DNA of 30,490 nt, from assembly GCA_004555705.1 (NCBI GenBank), contig SFHI01000017.1, positions 1-30,490 on the forward strand, written 5' to 3'. A program made the position numbers and the translations under genes. The stretch comes from Clostridiales bacterium (GTDB taxonomy: Bacteria > Bacillota > Clostridia > Oscillospirales > Oscillospiraceae). The notes beneath the pieces are model-generated. The model saw only the letters and a program-made list of their open reading frames with translations, was not told where the DNA came from and did no database searches. Below are positions 12,403 to 20,777 of this stretch, piece by piece (position 1 is the first letter of the stretch; each line of letters begins with the position of its first letter).

Positions 12403-14256
12403 ATGAACACCAAAACCACCGTGATCTCCCAGCAGCAGCTGCAGGAGCAGTTTTCCTATTGCGACAAAATCGCGGCCTTTTGGCAGCAGCAATCCCGCAC
12501 CCCCACGGCCTTCGTGGACACCTATGGCTGCCAGCAGAATGAGGCCGATTCCGAAAAAATCCGGGGATACCTCACCCAGAGCGGCTATTCCATTGTATCG
12601 GAGGCCGAGGGAGCGGATGTGGTGGTTCTGAACACCTGCGCCATCCGGGAACACGCCGAACAGCGGGTGTTCGGCAATCTGGGGGCACTGACCCACACCA
12701 AGCGCCGCCACCCGGAACAGAAAATCTTCCTTTGCGGCTGCATGGCGGGCCAGACCCAGGTATCCGACCGGATTCGGATGAGCTTTCCCCATGTGGACGG
12801 GGTATTCTCCACTCATCACCTGTGGCAGTTTCCGGAGATTCTCTGGCGGGTGTTATCTCAGCATAAGCGCCAGTTTTACATCGCCGACGAGCCCGGCTCC
12901 ATTGCCGAGGGCATTCCCCAGGTCCGGGACTCCGGCCTGAAGGCCTGGGTGTCCATCATGTACGGCTGCAACAATTTCTGCACCTACTGCATCGTCCCCT
13001 ATGTCCGGGGCCGGGAGCGCAGCCGCCAGCCGGAGGACATCCTTAATGAGTGCCGGGAGCTGATTGCCGCGGGAGCGAAGGAAATTACCCTCCTGGGCCA
13101 GAACGTAAACTCCTACGGCAAGGATTTGGGCATCCAAATGGACTTTGCGGATTTGCTGGCCGCCATTGCCCAGCTTCCCGGGGATTTTCTCATCCGCTTC
13201 ATGACCAGCCACCCCCGGGACGCCTCCCATAAGCTTTTCGATACCATGGCGCGTTACGATAAAATCGCCAAGCAGCTCCACCTCCCCTTCCAGTCCGGTT
13301 CCAGCCGGGTTTTAAAGGCTATGAACCGTCATTACGACCGGGAAACCTACCTGAAGAAGGTGCTCTACGCGAAAAAGGTCATGCCCCAGCTGGTGCTGAC
13401 CAGCGATGTCATCGTAGGCTTCCCCGGGGAAACCGAGGAAGAATTTGAGGAAACCATCTCCCTGATTGAGACCGTCCGGTATGACAGTCTCTTCACCTTC
13501 ATCTTCTCCCCCCGGCCCGGCACCCCCGCCGCATCCATGGCCGATCCCACCCCGAAAGAAGAGAAAAACCACCGTTTTGACCGGCTCTGTGCCATTCAGA
13601 ACGCCATTTCCGAGGAAATCCACCGGAGCTATGTAGGGAATACCCTCCGCTGTCTGGTGGATGGACGGGAGAAGGATCAGCTCACCGCCCGCACCGAAGG
13701 CGGACGTCTGGTGCGCTTTGCAGGCTCCGATGACCTTATCGGCACCTACCGGAATATCACCATCACCGGCGCCACCACCTGGAGCCTCACCGGACAGCCG
13801 GAACCGGCTGACGAGATTGCCCGGTTTGTCCGGGAGTCCGGGCTGGACATTCCCGAATACGATGCCTATTATTACGGTTACCCCGAGCAGGCGGATGAAA
13901 TTCTGGAAGCCCTTCTCCGCGGAGACAAGCGGGCCACCACAGGGCTCAAGCCCCTGTATGATCTGGAGAAGGAGCCCCTGCCCCGGGTCGGACAGTTCTC
14001 GGTCATTCTCGACAGCAAGGGACATCCCCATTGCATCACCCGGATCATTAAGGTGGAAATCACCAGGTTCCGGGACATCACCCCCGAGTACGCCCGGACG
14101 GAAGGTGAGGGCGACAAGTCCCTGACCTACTGGAAGGATGCCCACACCCAGGTATTCACCCGGGAATGCCGGGAGGAGCACGGCATCGAATTCTCCGAGG
14201 ATATGGAATGCGTCTGCGAATTTTTTGAGGTTGTCTACCCGAAGGCCGATAAATAA
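12403..14256 (+). CDS. miaB: MiaB tRNA methylthiotransferase fused to a C-terminal ASCH domain
   Basis: This 617-residue protein begins as a complete MiaB, the radical-SAM enzyme that adds a methylthio group to i6A37 of tRNAs reading UNN codons. The N-terminal cluster cysteines are Cys43 (TYGCQQNE), Cys79 (NTCAIREHAEQR) and Cys113 (GCMAGQ). The radical-SAM cluster is Cys189, Cys193 and Cys196. A TRAM RNA-binding domain occupies about 405-465. A usual MiaB would end there. Here the same frame continues into about 145 residues that resemble a whole ASCH-domain protein (RGDKRATTG, LPRVGQFSVIL, EGDKSLTYWKDAH, FSEDMECVCEFFEVVY). ASCH domains have a PUA-like fold and are linked to RNA binding or modified-nucleoside chemistry. 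The start at 12403 follows AAGGAGG; it is the first gene of the miaB-mutS-mutL-miaA-hfq series. Confidence 0.93.
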   Translation: MNTKTTVISQQQLQEQFSYCDKIAAFWQQQSRTPTAFVDTYGCQQNEADSEKIRGYLTQSGYSIVSEAEGADVVVLNTCAIREHAEQRVFGNLGALTHTKRRHPEQKIFLCGCMAGQTQVSDRIRMSFPHVDGVFSTHHLWQFPEILWRVLSQHKRQFYIADEPGSIAEGIPQVRDSGLKAWVSIMYGCNNFCTYCIVPYVRGRERSRQPEDILNECRELIAAGAKEITLLGQNVNSYGKDLGIQMDFADLLAAIAQLPGDFLIRFMTSHPRDASHKLFDTMARYDKIAKQLHLPFQSGSSRVLKAMNRHYDRETYLKKVLYAKKVMPQLVLTSDVIVGFPGETEEEFEETISLIETVRYDSLFTFIFSPRPGTPAASMADPTPKEEKNHRFDRLCAIQNAISEEIHRSYVGNTLRCLVDGREKDQLTARTEGGRLVRFAGSDDLIGTYRNITITGATTWSLTGQPEPADEIARFVRESGLDIPEYDAYYYGYPEQADEILEALLRGDKRATTGLKPLYDLEKEPLPRVGQFSVILDSKGHPHCITRIIKVEITRFRDITPEYARTEGEGDKSLTYWKDAHTQVFTRECREEHGIEFSEDMECVCEFFEVVYPKADK

Positions 14257-14297
14257 GTGAATTCACCATGGGCGAATCGGCCTGCGTCATCATACCA

Positions 14298-14530
14298 ACA
14301 AATTGTTGTTTGTACGTTCTTGCTGTCATTGCGAGCCAGTGCGCACACTGGCGTGGCAATCCCCCGGCCCCATGGAACCAGGTAACGATTATCACCAGAA
14401 ATCGCAGCGTTTCCTCGCTCAGTGGGCAATTGTCGATCCATTTAACTCCTAACCGGGGGATTGCCACACCAGCGTGCGCGCTGGTTCGCAATGACAGGTA
14501 ATCGGGGCACAGCCCGACAAACAACAATTT
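14298..14530. repeat. Family A palindromic element (A3) between miaB and mutS
   Basis: This near-complete copy has termini ACAAATTGTTGTTTG and CAAACAACAATTT, outer arms TGTCATTGCGA and TCGCAATGACA, side hairpins CCAGTG/CACTGG on the left and CCAGCG/CGCTGG on the right, and inner arms GGCAATCCCCCGG with its complement. It fills most of the 333-base gap between miaB and mutS, which has no other gene. Confidence 0.9.
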
Positions 14531-14589
14531 TTCAGGCAGCTGCGTCAGATAAAAACGTAATTTACTATTATAGAAAAGGAACCTGAATT

Positions 14590-17202
14590 ATGGCCAAGCC
14601 TTCAAGCGAACTGACCCCCATGCAGCGGCAGTATCAGCAGATCAAGGAGCAGCACAAAGACTGTATCCTCTTTTTCCGGCTGGGCGACTTCTACGAAATG
14701 TTCAACGAGGATGCGAAATTAGCAGCCCGGGAACTGGACCTGACCCTCACCAGCCGGGATCGCTCCAAGCCCAAGGAGGAGCAGACCCCCATGTGCGGCG
14801 TCCCCTACCACAGCGTGGACTCCTACATTGCCCGTCTGGTCCAGAAGGGCTACAAGGTGGCCATCTGCGAACAGATGGAGGACCCCGCCACCGCCAAAGG
14901 GCTGGTGGAGCGGGACATCACCCGCATCGTCACCCCCGGCACCGTGACGGAAAGCTGTATGCTGGACGAGAACAAGAACAACTACATCGGCTGCATCTAC
15001 GGCGAGGGGGGAAAATTCGGCCTTTCCTTCTGCGACGTGTCCACCGGCGCATTCTACGCCACCGTCTGCCCGGACGCGCAGACGGTAGCCTCGGAGCTGG
15101 GCCGCTTTGCCCCCAGCGAGGTCATCCGCTTTGGCCCCGGCACGGAGGGCGAGGTGATCTCCGACGCCCTGTTCCGCCGCTTAAGCTGCTGCGTGAACGA
15201 AGGGAAGCCGGAGCTGTTTTCCCAGGAGAAGGCCGAAGAGGTACTTCAGTCCCACTTTGGGCAGAACCTGTCCCAGTTAGGGCTGGGCGGCCTCCCTGCC
15301 GCAGTCATCGCCTCCGGCGCGCTGCTGCAGCATCTGCTGTGGCTGCAGCGCAATGACCTTGCCCATATCCGGGAGCTTCAATATTACACCACCGGAAAAT
15401 TCATGGAGCTGGACATGGACGCCCGGCGGAATCTGGAGCTCACCGAAACCATGCGCTCCAAGGAGAAAAAGGGCACCCTTCTGTGGGTACTGGACAAGAC
15501 CCGCACCGCCATGGGCGGGCGGCTGCTCCGCTCCTGGCTGGAGAAGCCCCTCCTGGACCCCGCCGAAATCACCCGCCGCCACGCCGCCGTTGGGGAGCTG
15601 GTGGACAACGTGATCATCCGGGGAGAGCTGGAGGAAGCTCTGTCCGACGTGACGGACCTGGAGCGGGTCATGACGAGAATCGTCACAGGTACCGTCAACG
15701 CCCGGGACCTTCTGGGCCTGGCCCGAGGCTTCCGGGCTCTGCCGGAGGTTAAGCATCAGCTTTCCAAAATGGAATCCCCTATGCTCATGAAGCTGTCCCA
15801 GGCCGTGGACCCGCTGACGGACTGCGCCGACCGGATCGAGAACACTCTGGTAGACGATCCTCCCCTGACCATCCGGGAGGGCGGCATCATCCGCCGGGGC
15901 GCCAGCGCCGAAGCGGACCGCCTCCGAGACATCATGGAGGGCGGCTCCGGCACCATCGCGGCCATCGAGGCCTCGGAACGGGAGAAAACCGGCATCCGCA
16001 CCCTTAAGGTGGGCTTCAACCGGGTATTCGGTTATTATATTGAGGTATCCAAATCCTTTATGGACCAGGTTCCCCCGGACTACATCCGCAAGCAGACCCT
16101 GGCCAACTGCGAGCGTTACATCACCCAGGAGCTGAAGGAGCTGGAAAACCAGGTGCTCACCGCGAAAGACCGGCTCACCGCGCTGGAATACCAGCTCTTC
16201 ACCGAGCTGCGGGAATTCCTGGCCCAGCAGGCCCCCCGGGTGCAGCAGGCTGCCGCCGCCGTGGCCGCGGCGGATACGCTGTGCTCTCTCGCCGCCGTGG
16301 CTGTCCAGCGGGGCTACTGCCGCCCGGAGATCACCCTGGGCCGGGAGATTACCATCGTGGACGGACGGCATCCGGTGGTGGAAGCCACACTGAAGGATTC
16401 TCTCTTTGTTCCCAACGACACCTCCCTGGGCAGCGACGACCACCAGGTATCCATCATCACCGGCCCCAACATGGCGGGCAAATCCACCTATATGCGCCAG
16501 GTGGCCCTCATCGTCCTCATGGCCCAGATGGGCTCCTTCGTCCCCGCCCGCAGCGCCCGCATCGGCCTGGTGGACCGGGTGTTTACCAGAATCGGCGCCA
16601 GCGACGACCTGGCTTCGGGCCAGTCCACCTTCATGGTGGAGATGGCGGAGGTTGCCTCGATTCTGCGCTACGCCACCTCCCGCAGCCTTCTGATTCTGGA
16701 CGAAATCGGCCGGGGCACCTCCACCTACGACGGCATGGCCATCGCCCGGGCGGTGCTGGAATATGCCGCCAATCCCAAGCGCCTGGGGGCCAAGACCCTC
16801 TTCGCCACCCACTACCACGAGCTGTCCGCCCTGGAGGACAAGCTCCCCAATGTGAAGAATTACAACATCGCCGTGAAGAAACGGGGCGACCAGATGATCT
16901 TCCTCCGGAAAATCGTCCCGGGAGCCACCGACGACAGCTACGGCATTGAGGTAGCCAAGCTGGCCGGTATTCCCACCCCGGTGATCACCCGTGCCCGGGA
17001 GATTCTGCGGGAGCTGGAAGAGGCCTCCGGCACCCCTGCCCCCGCCCCGGTCCATTCCCCGGATACCGATGATCAGGTGAGCATGCTGGACCTGGCCTCC
17101 CAGCGGGTCTGCGCCGCCTTAAGCGCCCTCAGCGTGGAAACCCTCACCCCCATCGAGGCCATGAACGAGCTGTACAAGCTCAAACTGATGCTGTCCGAAT
17201 AA
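14590..17202 (+). CDS. mutS: DNA mismatch repair ATPase MutS
   Basis: This 870-residue protein is a full-length MutS1. The mismatch-reading motif Phe34-Tyr-Glu36 (GDFYEMF) is near the N-terminus. The connector, lever and clamp domains follow. The ATPase has its P-loop GPNMAGKST at 625-633 and Walker B with Asp704-Glu705 (LLILDEIGRGTSTYDG), then TLFATHYHEL. MutS finds mispaired or looped-out bases and recruits MutL. The start follows AAAGGAA at a suitable distance. The gene lies 333 bases after miaB with a family A palindrome between, and mutL follows after one intervening gene, a common arrangement in Clostridia. The C-terminal tail (IEAMNELYKLKLML) is the usual tetramer-related segment. Confidence 0.98.
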   Translation: MAKPSSELTPMQRQYQQIKEQHKDCILFFRLGDFYEMFNEDAKLAARELDLTLTSRDRSKPKEEQTPMCGVPYHSVDSYIARLVQKGYKVAICEQMEDPATAKGLVERDITRIVTPGTVTESCMLDENKNNYIGCIYGEGGKFGLSFCDVSTGAFYATVCPDAQTVASELGRFAPSEVIRFGPGTEGEVISDALFRRLSCCVNEGKPELFSQEKAEEVLQSHFGQNLSQLGLGGLPAAVIASGALLQHLLWLQRNDLAHIRELQYYTTGKFMELDMDARRNLELTETMRSKEKKGTLLWVLDKTRTAMGGRLLRSWLEKPLLDPAEITRRHAAVGELVDNVIIRGELEEALSDVTDLERVMTRIVTGTVNARDLLGLARGFRALPEVKHQLSKMESPMLMKLSQAVDPLTDCADRIENTLVDDPPLTIREGGIIRRGASAEADRLRDIMEGGSGTIAAIEASEREKTGIRTLKVGFNRVFGYYIEVSKSFMDQVPPDYIRKQTLANCERYITQELKELENQVLTAKDRLTALEYQLFTELREFLAQQAPRVQQAAAAVAAADTLCSLAAVAVQRGYCRPEITLGREITIVDGRHPVVEATLKDSLFVPNDTSLGSDDHQVSIITGPNMAGKSTYMRQVALIVLMAQMGSFVPARSARIGLVDRVFTRIGASDDLASGQSTFMVEMAEVASILRYATSRSLLILDEIGRGTSTYDGMAIARAVLEYAANPKRLGAKTLFATHYHELSALEDKLPNVKNYNIAVKKRGDQMIFLRKIVPGATDDSYGIEVAKLAGIPTPVITRAREILRELEEASGTPAPAPVHSPDTDDQVSMLDLASQRVCAALSALSVETLTPIEAMNELYKLKLMLSE

Positions 17203-17213
17203 ACCGTGGAACG

Positions 17214-17409
17214 AGAAATTGTTGTTTGAAAGCATCCGCATGCACCGCGTCCTTACTGTAGGGGAGGCATTGATGCCTCCCGTAGGGCAGTCCGTTTTTG
17301 CCGAAATGTCCCGAAAAACGGTACATTTTACCGCCGGGAGGCAACAATGCCTCCCCTACAGCAGAGTCGTACCGCGTTGCGGAATTTGACGTTCAAACAA
17401 CAATTTGTC
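17214..17409. repeat. Family B palindromic element (B1) between mutS and the CPBP gene
   Basis: The termini GAAATTGTTGTTTG and TTCAAACAACAATTTGTC match those of family A, but the core is different. Left arm GTAGGGGAGGCATTGATG and right arm AATGCCTCCCCTAC are complementary, and each arm folds on itself (GGAGGCAT with ATGCCTCC). The element starts 12 bases after the mutS stop. Confidence 0.9.
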
Positions 17410-17458
17410 CGGCTCCTTTCACAGAACACCTTACCCTCCAAACCATCAGGAATTGTCT

Positions 17459-18157
17459 ATGAAAAAATACCGTTCTCTCAGCACTCGCCAAAGTGAACAG
17501 GAGATCATCTGCGGCTGGGTCTATTTTATTTTACAGCTTCTGGTGCTGCCCTCCTGCCTGATCTGGCTCAACGCCAAAGCAGGGTATCCTCTGAAGGATA
17601 CAGAGCTGAACTTCACCTTTTTCGCTCTGAATTTTGCCGTTGTAGTGTGGATTTTCCGCCGTTTCTTAAGCAGCTCCTTCCGGCAGGTTCGGGTGCATCC
17701 CGCCTACTTCTGCCAGGCCGTGATTCTGGGATTGGCCGCCTATCTTGCCTGTTCCAAGGGCATGAACTGGCTCCTGGCCCGTATCGCCCCGGGCTTTTCC
17801 AACGCCAATGATACCTCCATTGCGGCGTTAATCCGCGGAAACTTCACCCTGACGGTCATTGGCACGGTTCTTCTGGTGCCGCCCGTGGAGGAATGCTTCT
17901 ACCGGGGACTGATTTTCCGTCCCCTCTATGGGAAATCCCCCTGGGCTGCGTATCTTGTGTCCATGGCCGCTTTCTCCCTGGCCCACATCGTGGGGTATCT
18001 GGGAAGCTACTCCCTGTGGGAGATGGTGGTGTGCTTTCTCCAATACCTCCCGGCGGGATTGTGCCTTGCCTGGAGCTACACCAAATCCGATACCATTTTC
18101 GCCCCTATTGTGATTCACGCTCTGGTGAACGCCTGGGGAATCTGGCAAATGAGGTAA
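17459..18157 (+). CDS. CPBP family intramembrane metalloprotease
   Basis: This 232-residue polytopic membrane protein carries the CPBP (Abi/Rce1-like) motifs: EECFYR with Glu144, Glu145 and Arg149, a second-motif histidine in FSLAHIVGY (His176), and a third-motif HALVN near residue 222. Family members are Rce1-like glutamate-type or metal-assisted intramembrane proteases; bacterial ones include bacteriocin-immunity proteins. The substrate is unknown. The start at 17459 follows CAGGAA. The stop lies four bases before the mutL ATG, so the two genes are probably translationally coupled, although no functional link to mismatch repair is known. Confidence 0.88.
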   Translation: MKKYRSLSTRQSEQEIICGWVYFILQLLVLPSCLIWLNAKAGYPLKDTELNFTFFALNFAVVVWIFRRFLSSSFRQVRVHPAYFCQAVILGLAAYLACSKGMNWLLARIAPGFSNANDTSIAALIRGNFTLTVIGTVLLVPPVEECFYRGLIFRPLYGKSPWAAYLVSMAAFSLAHIVGYLGSYSLWEMVVCFLQYLPAGLCLAWSYTKSDTIFAPIVIHALVNAWGIWQMR

Positions 18158-18161
18158 TGCT

Positions 18162-20141
18162 ATGCCGAAAATCATTCAGCTATCCCCCCATGTGGCCAAC
18201 CTGATCGCCGCCGGCGAGGTGGTGGAGCGCCCCGCCTCCGTGGTCAAGGAATTGCTTGAAAATGCCGTGGATGCCGGAGCCTCCCAGGTCACCCTGGAAA
18301 TCCGGGACGGCGGCATGACCTTCCTGCGGGTCACGGACAACGGCTGCGGCATGAGCGCCGAGGACGCCCGCACCGCGTTCCTGCGCCACGCCACCTCCAA
18401 GCTCCGCTCCGAGGAGGACCTGGCCGCCATTGCCACCATGGGCTTCCGTGGAGAGGCCCTGGCCGCCATCGCCTCGGTCAGCCGCATTGACCTGCTGACC
18501 AAGACCCCCGGCAGCCTTACGGGCACAAGTCTGCACCTGGAGGCCGGAGTCATTCAGGAGGAGGAAGAAGCGGGCTGTCCCGACGGCACCACCATCATCG
18601 TCCGGGACCTGTTCTACAATACCCCCGCCCGGATGAAGTTTATGAAGTCCGACACCGTGGAAGGCAGCCGGGTGGCCTCTGCCCTGCAGCAGCAGGCCCT
18701 GGCTCACCCGGAGGTCTCCTTCCGTTTCCTCCGGGATGGCAAGCAGATTCTCTCCACCCCGGGCACCGGGGAGCTGAAGGACGCCATGTACTGCGTCTAC
18801 GGACGGGACTGCGCCCGGATGGCCCAGGTTAACAGCCGCTGGGAGGGGTATTCCCTGTCCGGATATGTGAGCCTGCCCACCGACGCCCGGGCCACCCGGG
18901 GGATGCAGACCTTCTTCGTCAACAACCGCCCGGTGAAATCCAAGCTCCTCATGACCGCCCTGGAGGAGGCATACCGGAATCAGATCATGGTGGGCAAATT
19001 CCCTGCCTGCGTCCTGCACCTGAACCTTCCCGCCGGGGCCGTGGATGTAAACGTCCATCCGGCCAAAACCGAGGTAAAATTCCTCTCCGAGAAAGCGGCC
19101 TTCGACTGCGTCCACTACGGAGTTCTGGCCGCCCTCAATAAGCAGACCGACCGGCCGGAAATCAAGTTCCGGTCCACCCCGGCCAACGCACCCATCCAGG
19201 AGCCCAAAGCCCCCTCCGGAGAAACCCGCCAAGCCCCTCCTCCCAGGAAGGAGCCCTTCTTCCGCACCATGACCCCGGAGGAATACAAGACCTTTTCCTC
19301 CACCCTGAAGGATGCACCCCAGCCCAAAAAGGAGGCAGCCGCCGCGTTTTTGTCCAAGGTGGAGCTTCCCGCCTCCGCGCCCCTGCGGGAATCCGTCCTG
19401 ACGCCCCGGATGCAAACGCCGCCCATGCCGCCGGACGCGGCGTGCATCCCCCCTGCTCCCGCTGCGATTGCAGAGGAGGCTGCCCCCATCGTCCCTGACC
19501 CCGTTTCCCTCATGGAGCGCGATGCTCCTGTTCCGGAGGAAATGAAGCAGACCGCCCTGGACCTGCCCGCTGCCGCCCCCTGGCGCATGGTGGGCGAGCT
19601 GTACAACACCTACATTCTGGTGGAAGAGGGAGAGGACGCTTTCCTCATCGACAAGCACGCCGCCCACGAGCGGATTCTCTTTGAAAAACTGAAAGCCAAC
19701 CAGGAGAAAATCTCCTCCCAAGCCCTGCTCCAGCCCCTGCCCGTCCGCCTGAGTCCCACCGCCGCCGGGGAGCTGCTGTCACAAACCGAAATGCTGGGGG
19801 AGCTGGGCTTTGAGGTGGAGGAATTCGGAGAGAACACCCTGCTGCTGCGGCAGATTCCCATGGATTTGAGCCCGGAGGACGCCGCCGACGCTCTGGAGAG
19901 CCTGGCCTCGGACCTGCTGAACGGCCGCCGGGGAAGCGCCGATACCGTCCGGGACGAGCTGCTGCACACCGTAGCCTGCAAAGCCGCCATCAAGGCCGGC
20001 TGGCACAGCGACGAAAAAGAGCTTCTCGCCATCGCCGAAGCCGTCATGGCCCGCCAGGACCTGAAATACTGCCCCCACGGCCGCCCCATCTGTATTTCCC
20101 TAAGCAAAAAGCAGTTGGAGAAGCAGTTTAAGAGGACCTGA
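18162..20141 (+). CDS. mutL: DNA mismatch repair protein MutL
   Basis: This 659-residue MutL has the GHKL ATPase N-terminus: catalytic Glu30 and Asn34 in VVKELLENAVDAGA, DNGCGM, and GFRGEALAAIASVS. A proline-rich linker spans about 330-460. The C-terminal dimerization domain carries the endonuclease motif DKHAAHE at 497-503 followed by Glu508, matching DQHA(X)2E(X)4E, and ACKAAIKAG and CPHGRP near the end. It is therefore the nicking type of MutL that works without MutH, as in most Firmicutes. Start and upstream CPBP stop are four bases apart. A family C palindrome follows before the next gene. Confidence 0.98.
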   Translation: MPKIIQLSPHVANLIAAGEVVERPASVVKELLENAVDAGASQVTLEIRDGGMTFLRVTDNGCGMSAEDARTAFLRHATSKLRSEEDLAAIATMGFRGEALAAIASVSRIDLLTKTPGSLTGTSLHLEAGVIQEEEEAGCPDGTTIIVRDLFYNTPARMKFMKSDTVEGSRVASALQQQALAHPEVSFRFLRDGKQILSTPGTGELKDAMYCVYGRDCARMAQVNSRWEGYSLSGYVSLPTDARATRGMQTFFVNNRPVKSKLLMTALEEAYRNQIMVGKFPACVLHLNLPAGAVDVNVHPAKTEVKFLSEKAAFDCVHYGVLAALNKQTDRPEIKFRSTPANAPIQEPKAPSGETRQAPPPRKEPFFRTMTPEEYKTFSSTLKDAPQPKKEAAAAFLSKVELPASAPLRESVLTPRMQTPPMPPDAACIPPAPAAIAEEAAPIVPDPVSLMERDAPVPEEMKQTALDLPAAAPWRMVGELYNTYILVEEGEDAFLIDKHAAHERILFEKLKANQEKISSQALLQPLPVRLSPTAAGELLSQTEMLGELGFEVEEFGENTLLLRQIPMDLSPEDAADALESLASDLLNGRRGSADTVRDELLHTVACKAAIKAGWHSDEKELLAIAEAVMARQDLKYCPHGRPICISLSKKQLEKQFKRT

Positions 20142-20171
20142 CCCCAAAAATTGCGGACACTTAGCAAATAT

Positions 20172-20263
20172 ACAAATTGTTGTTTACAGCGCTGCCTTTG
20201 TAGGGCGGGGTCATGACCCCGCCCTACAGAGGGCATGTTTGATAACTTCAAACAGCAATTTGT
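20172..20263. repeat. Family C palindromic element (C1) between mutL and the GNAT gene
   Basis: The termini ACAAATTGTTGTTT and TTCAAACAGCAATTTGT match families A and B. The core (20199-20228) is a perfect 30-base palindrome with arm TGTAGGGCGGGGTCA. At 92 bases it is the shortest complete member. Confidence 0.9.
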
Positions 20264-20315
20264 CAAGCCGTTTCCATTTTGCTCTTCCCCATACCTTTCC
20301 CCCTGGAGGCGTCCC

Positions 20316-20777
20316 ATGTCCATCACCATCCGAACCGCGGAAACCGCCGATGCCCTCGCCATCGCCCGCTTAAACCGACTGTCCCTGGGCTATGATTACC
20401 CTGAGGATGCCACCCGGGAGAATCTTTGCACGATTCTCCAAAGCCCCTCTGACCAGGTGTATGTGGCCGTTTCCGGTGACGAGGTCGTGGGCTATGTCCA
20501 CGCCTGTGCTTATCAAACACTCTACGCCCCTCCCATGAAAAACATCATGGGAATCGCCGTGGATCCCACCCGCCGCCGGGAAGGCATCGGAACCCTTCTG
20601 CTTTCCGCCGTGGAGCGCTGGGCAGGCGAAACCGGAGCCGCCGCGATCCGCCTGGTGTCCGGAGCCGGCAGAACCGATGCCCATTCGTTTTACCGCTGTC
20701 TTGGCTTTGATCAGGGGCGGGATCAGCGTAATTTCAAGAAATTCCTTTCCGGAACAGCCCAACAGGAGGCCCCATGA
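20316..20777 (+). CDS. GNAT family N-acetyltransferase
   Basis: This 153-residue protein has the GNAT fold signature: beta4 segment IMGIAVDPTRRREGIGTLLL with the acetyl-CoA loop RRREGIGT, and an SFYRCLGF segment near the C-terminus. Such enzymes transfer an acetyl group from acetyl-CoA to an amine; the acceptor is not predictable. The start at 20316 follows TGGAGG; the longer frame to 20235 would run through the C1 palindrome. The stop overlaps the miaA start (ATGA), so the two are translationally coupled. Confidence 0.88.
   Translation: MSITIRTAETADALAIARLNRLSLGYDYPEDATRENLCTILQSPSDQVYVAVSGDEVVGYVHACAYQTLYAPPMKNIMGIAVDPTRRREGIGTLLLSAVERWAGETGAAAIRLVSGAGRTDAHSFYRCLGFDQGRDQRNFKKFLSGTAQQEAP

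Noticed and set aside
17459..18162. CPBP protease as part of a bacteriocin immunity or defence island
   Set aside because: There is no bacteriocin, peptidase-transporter or defence gene nearby; neighbours are mismatch repair genes.
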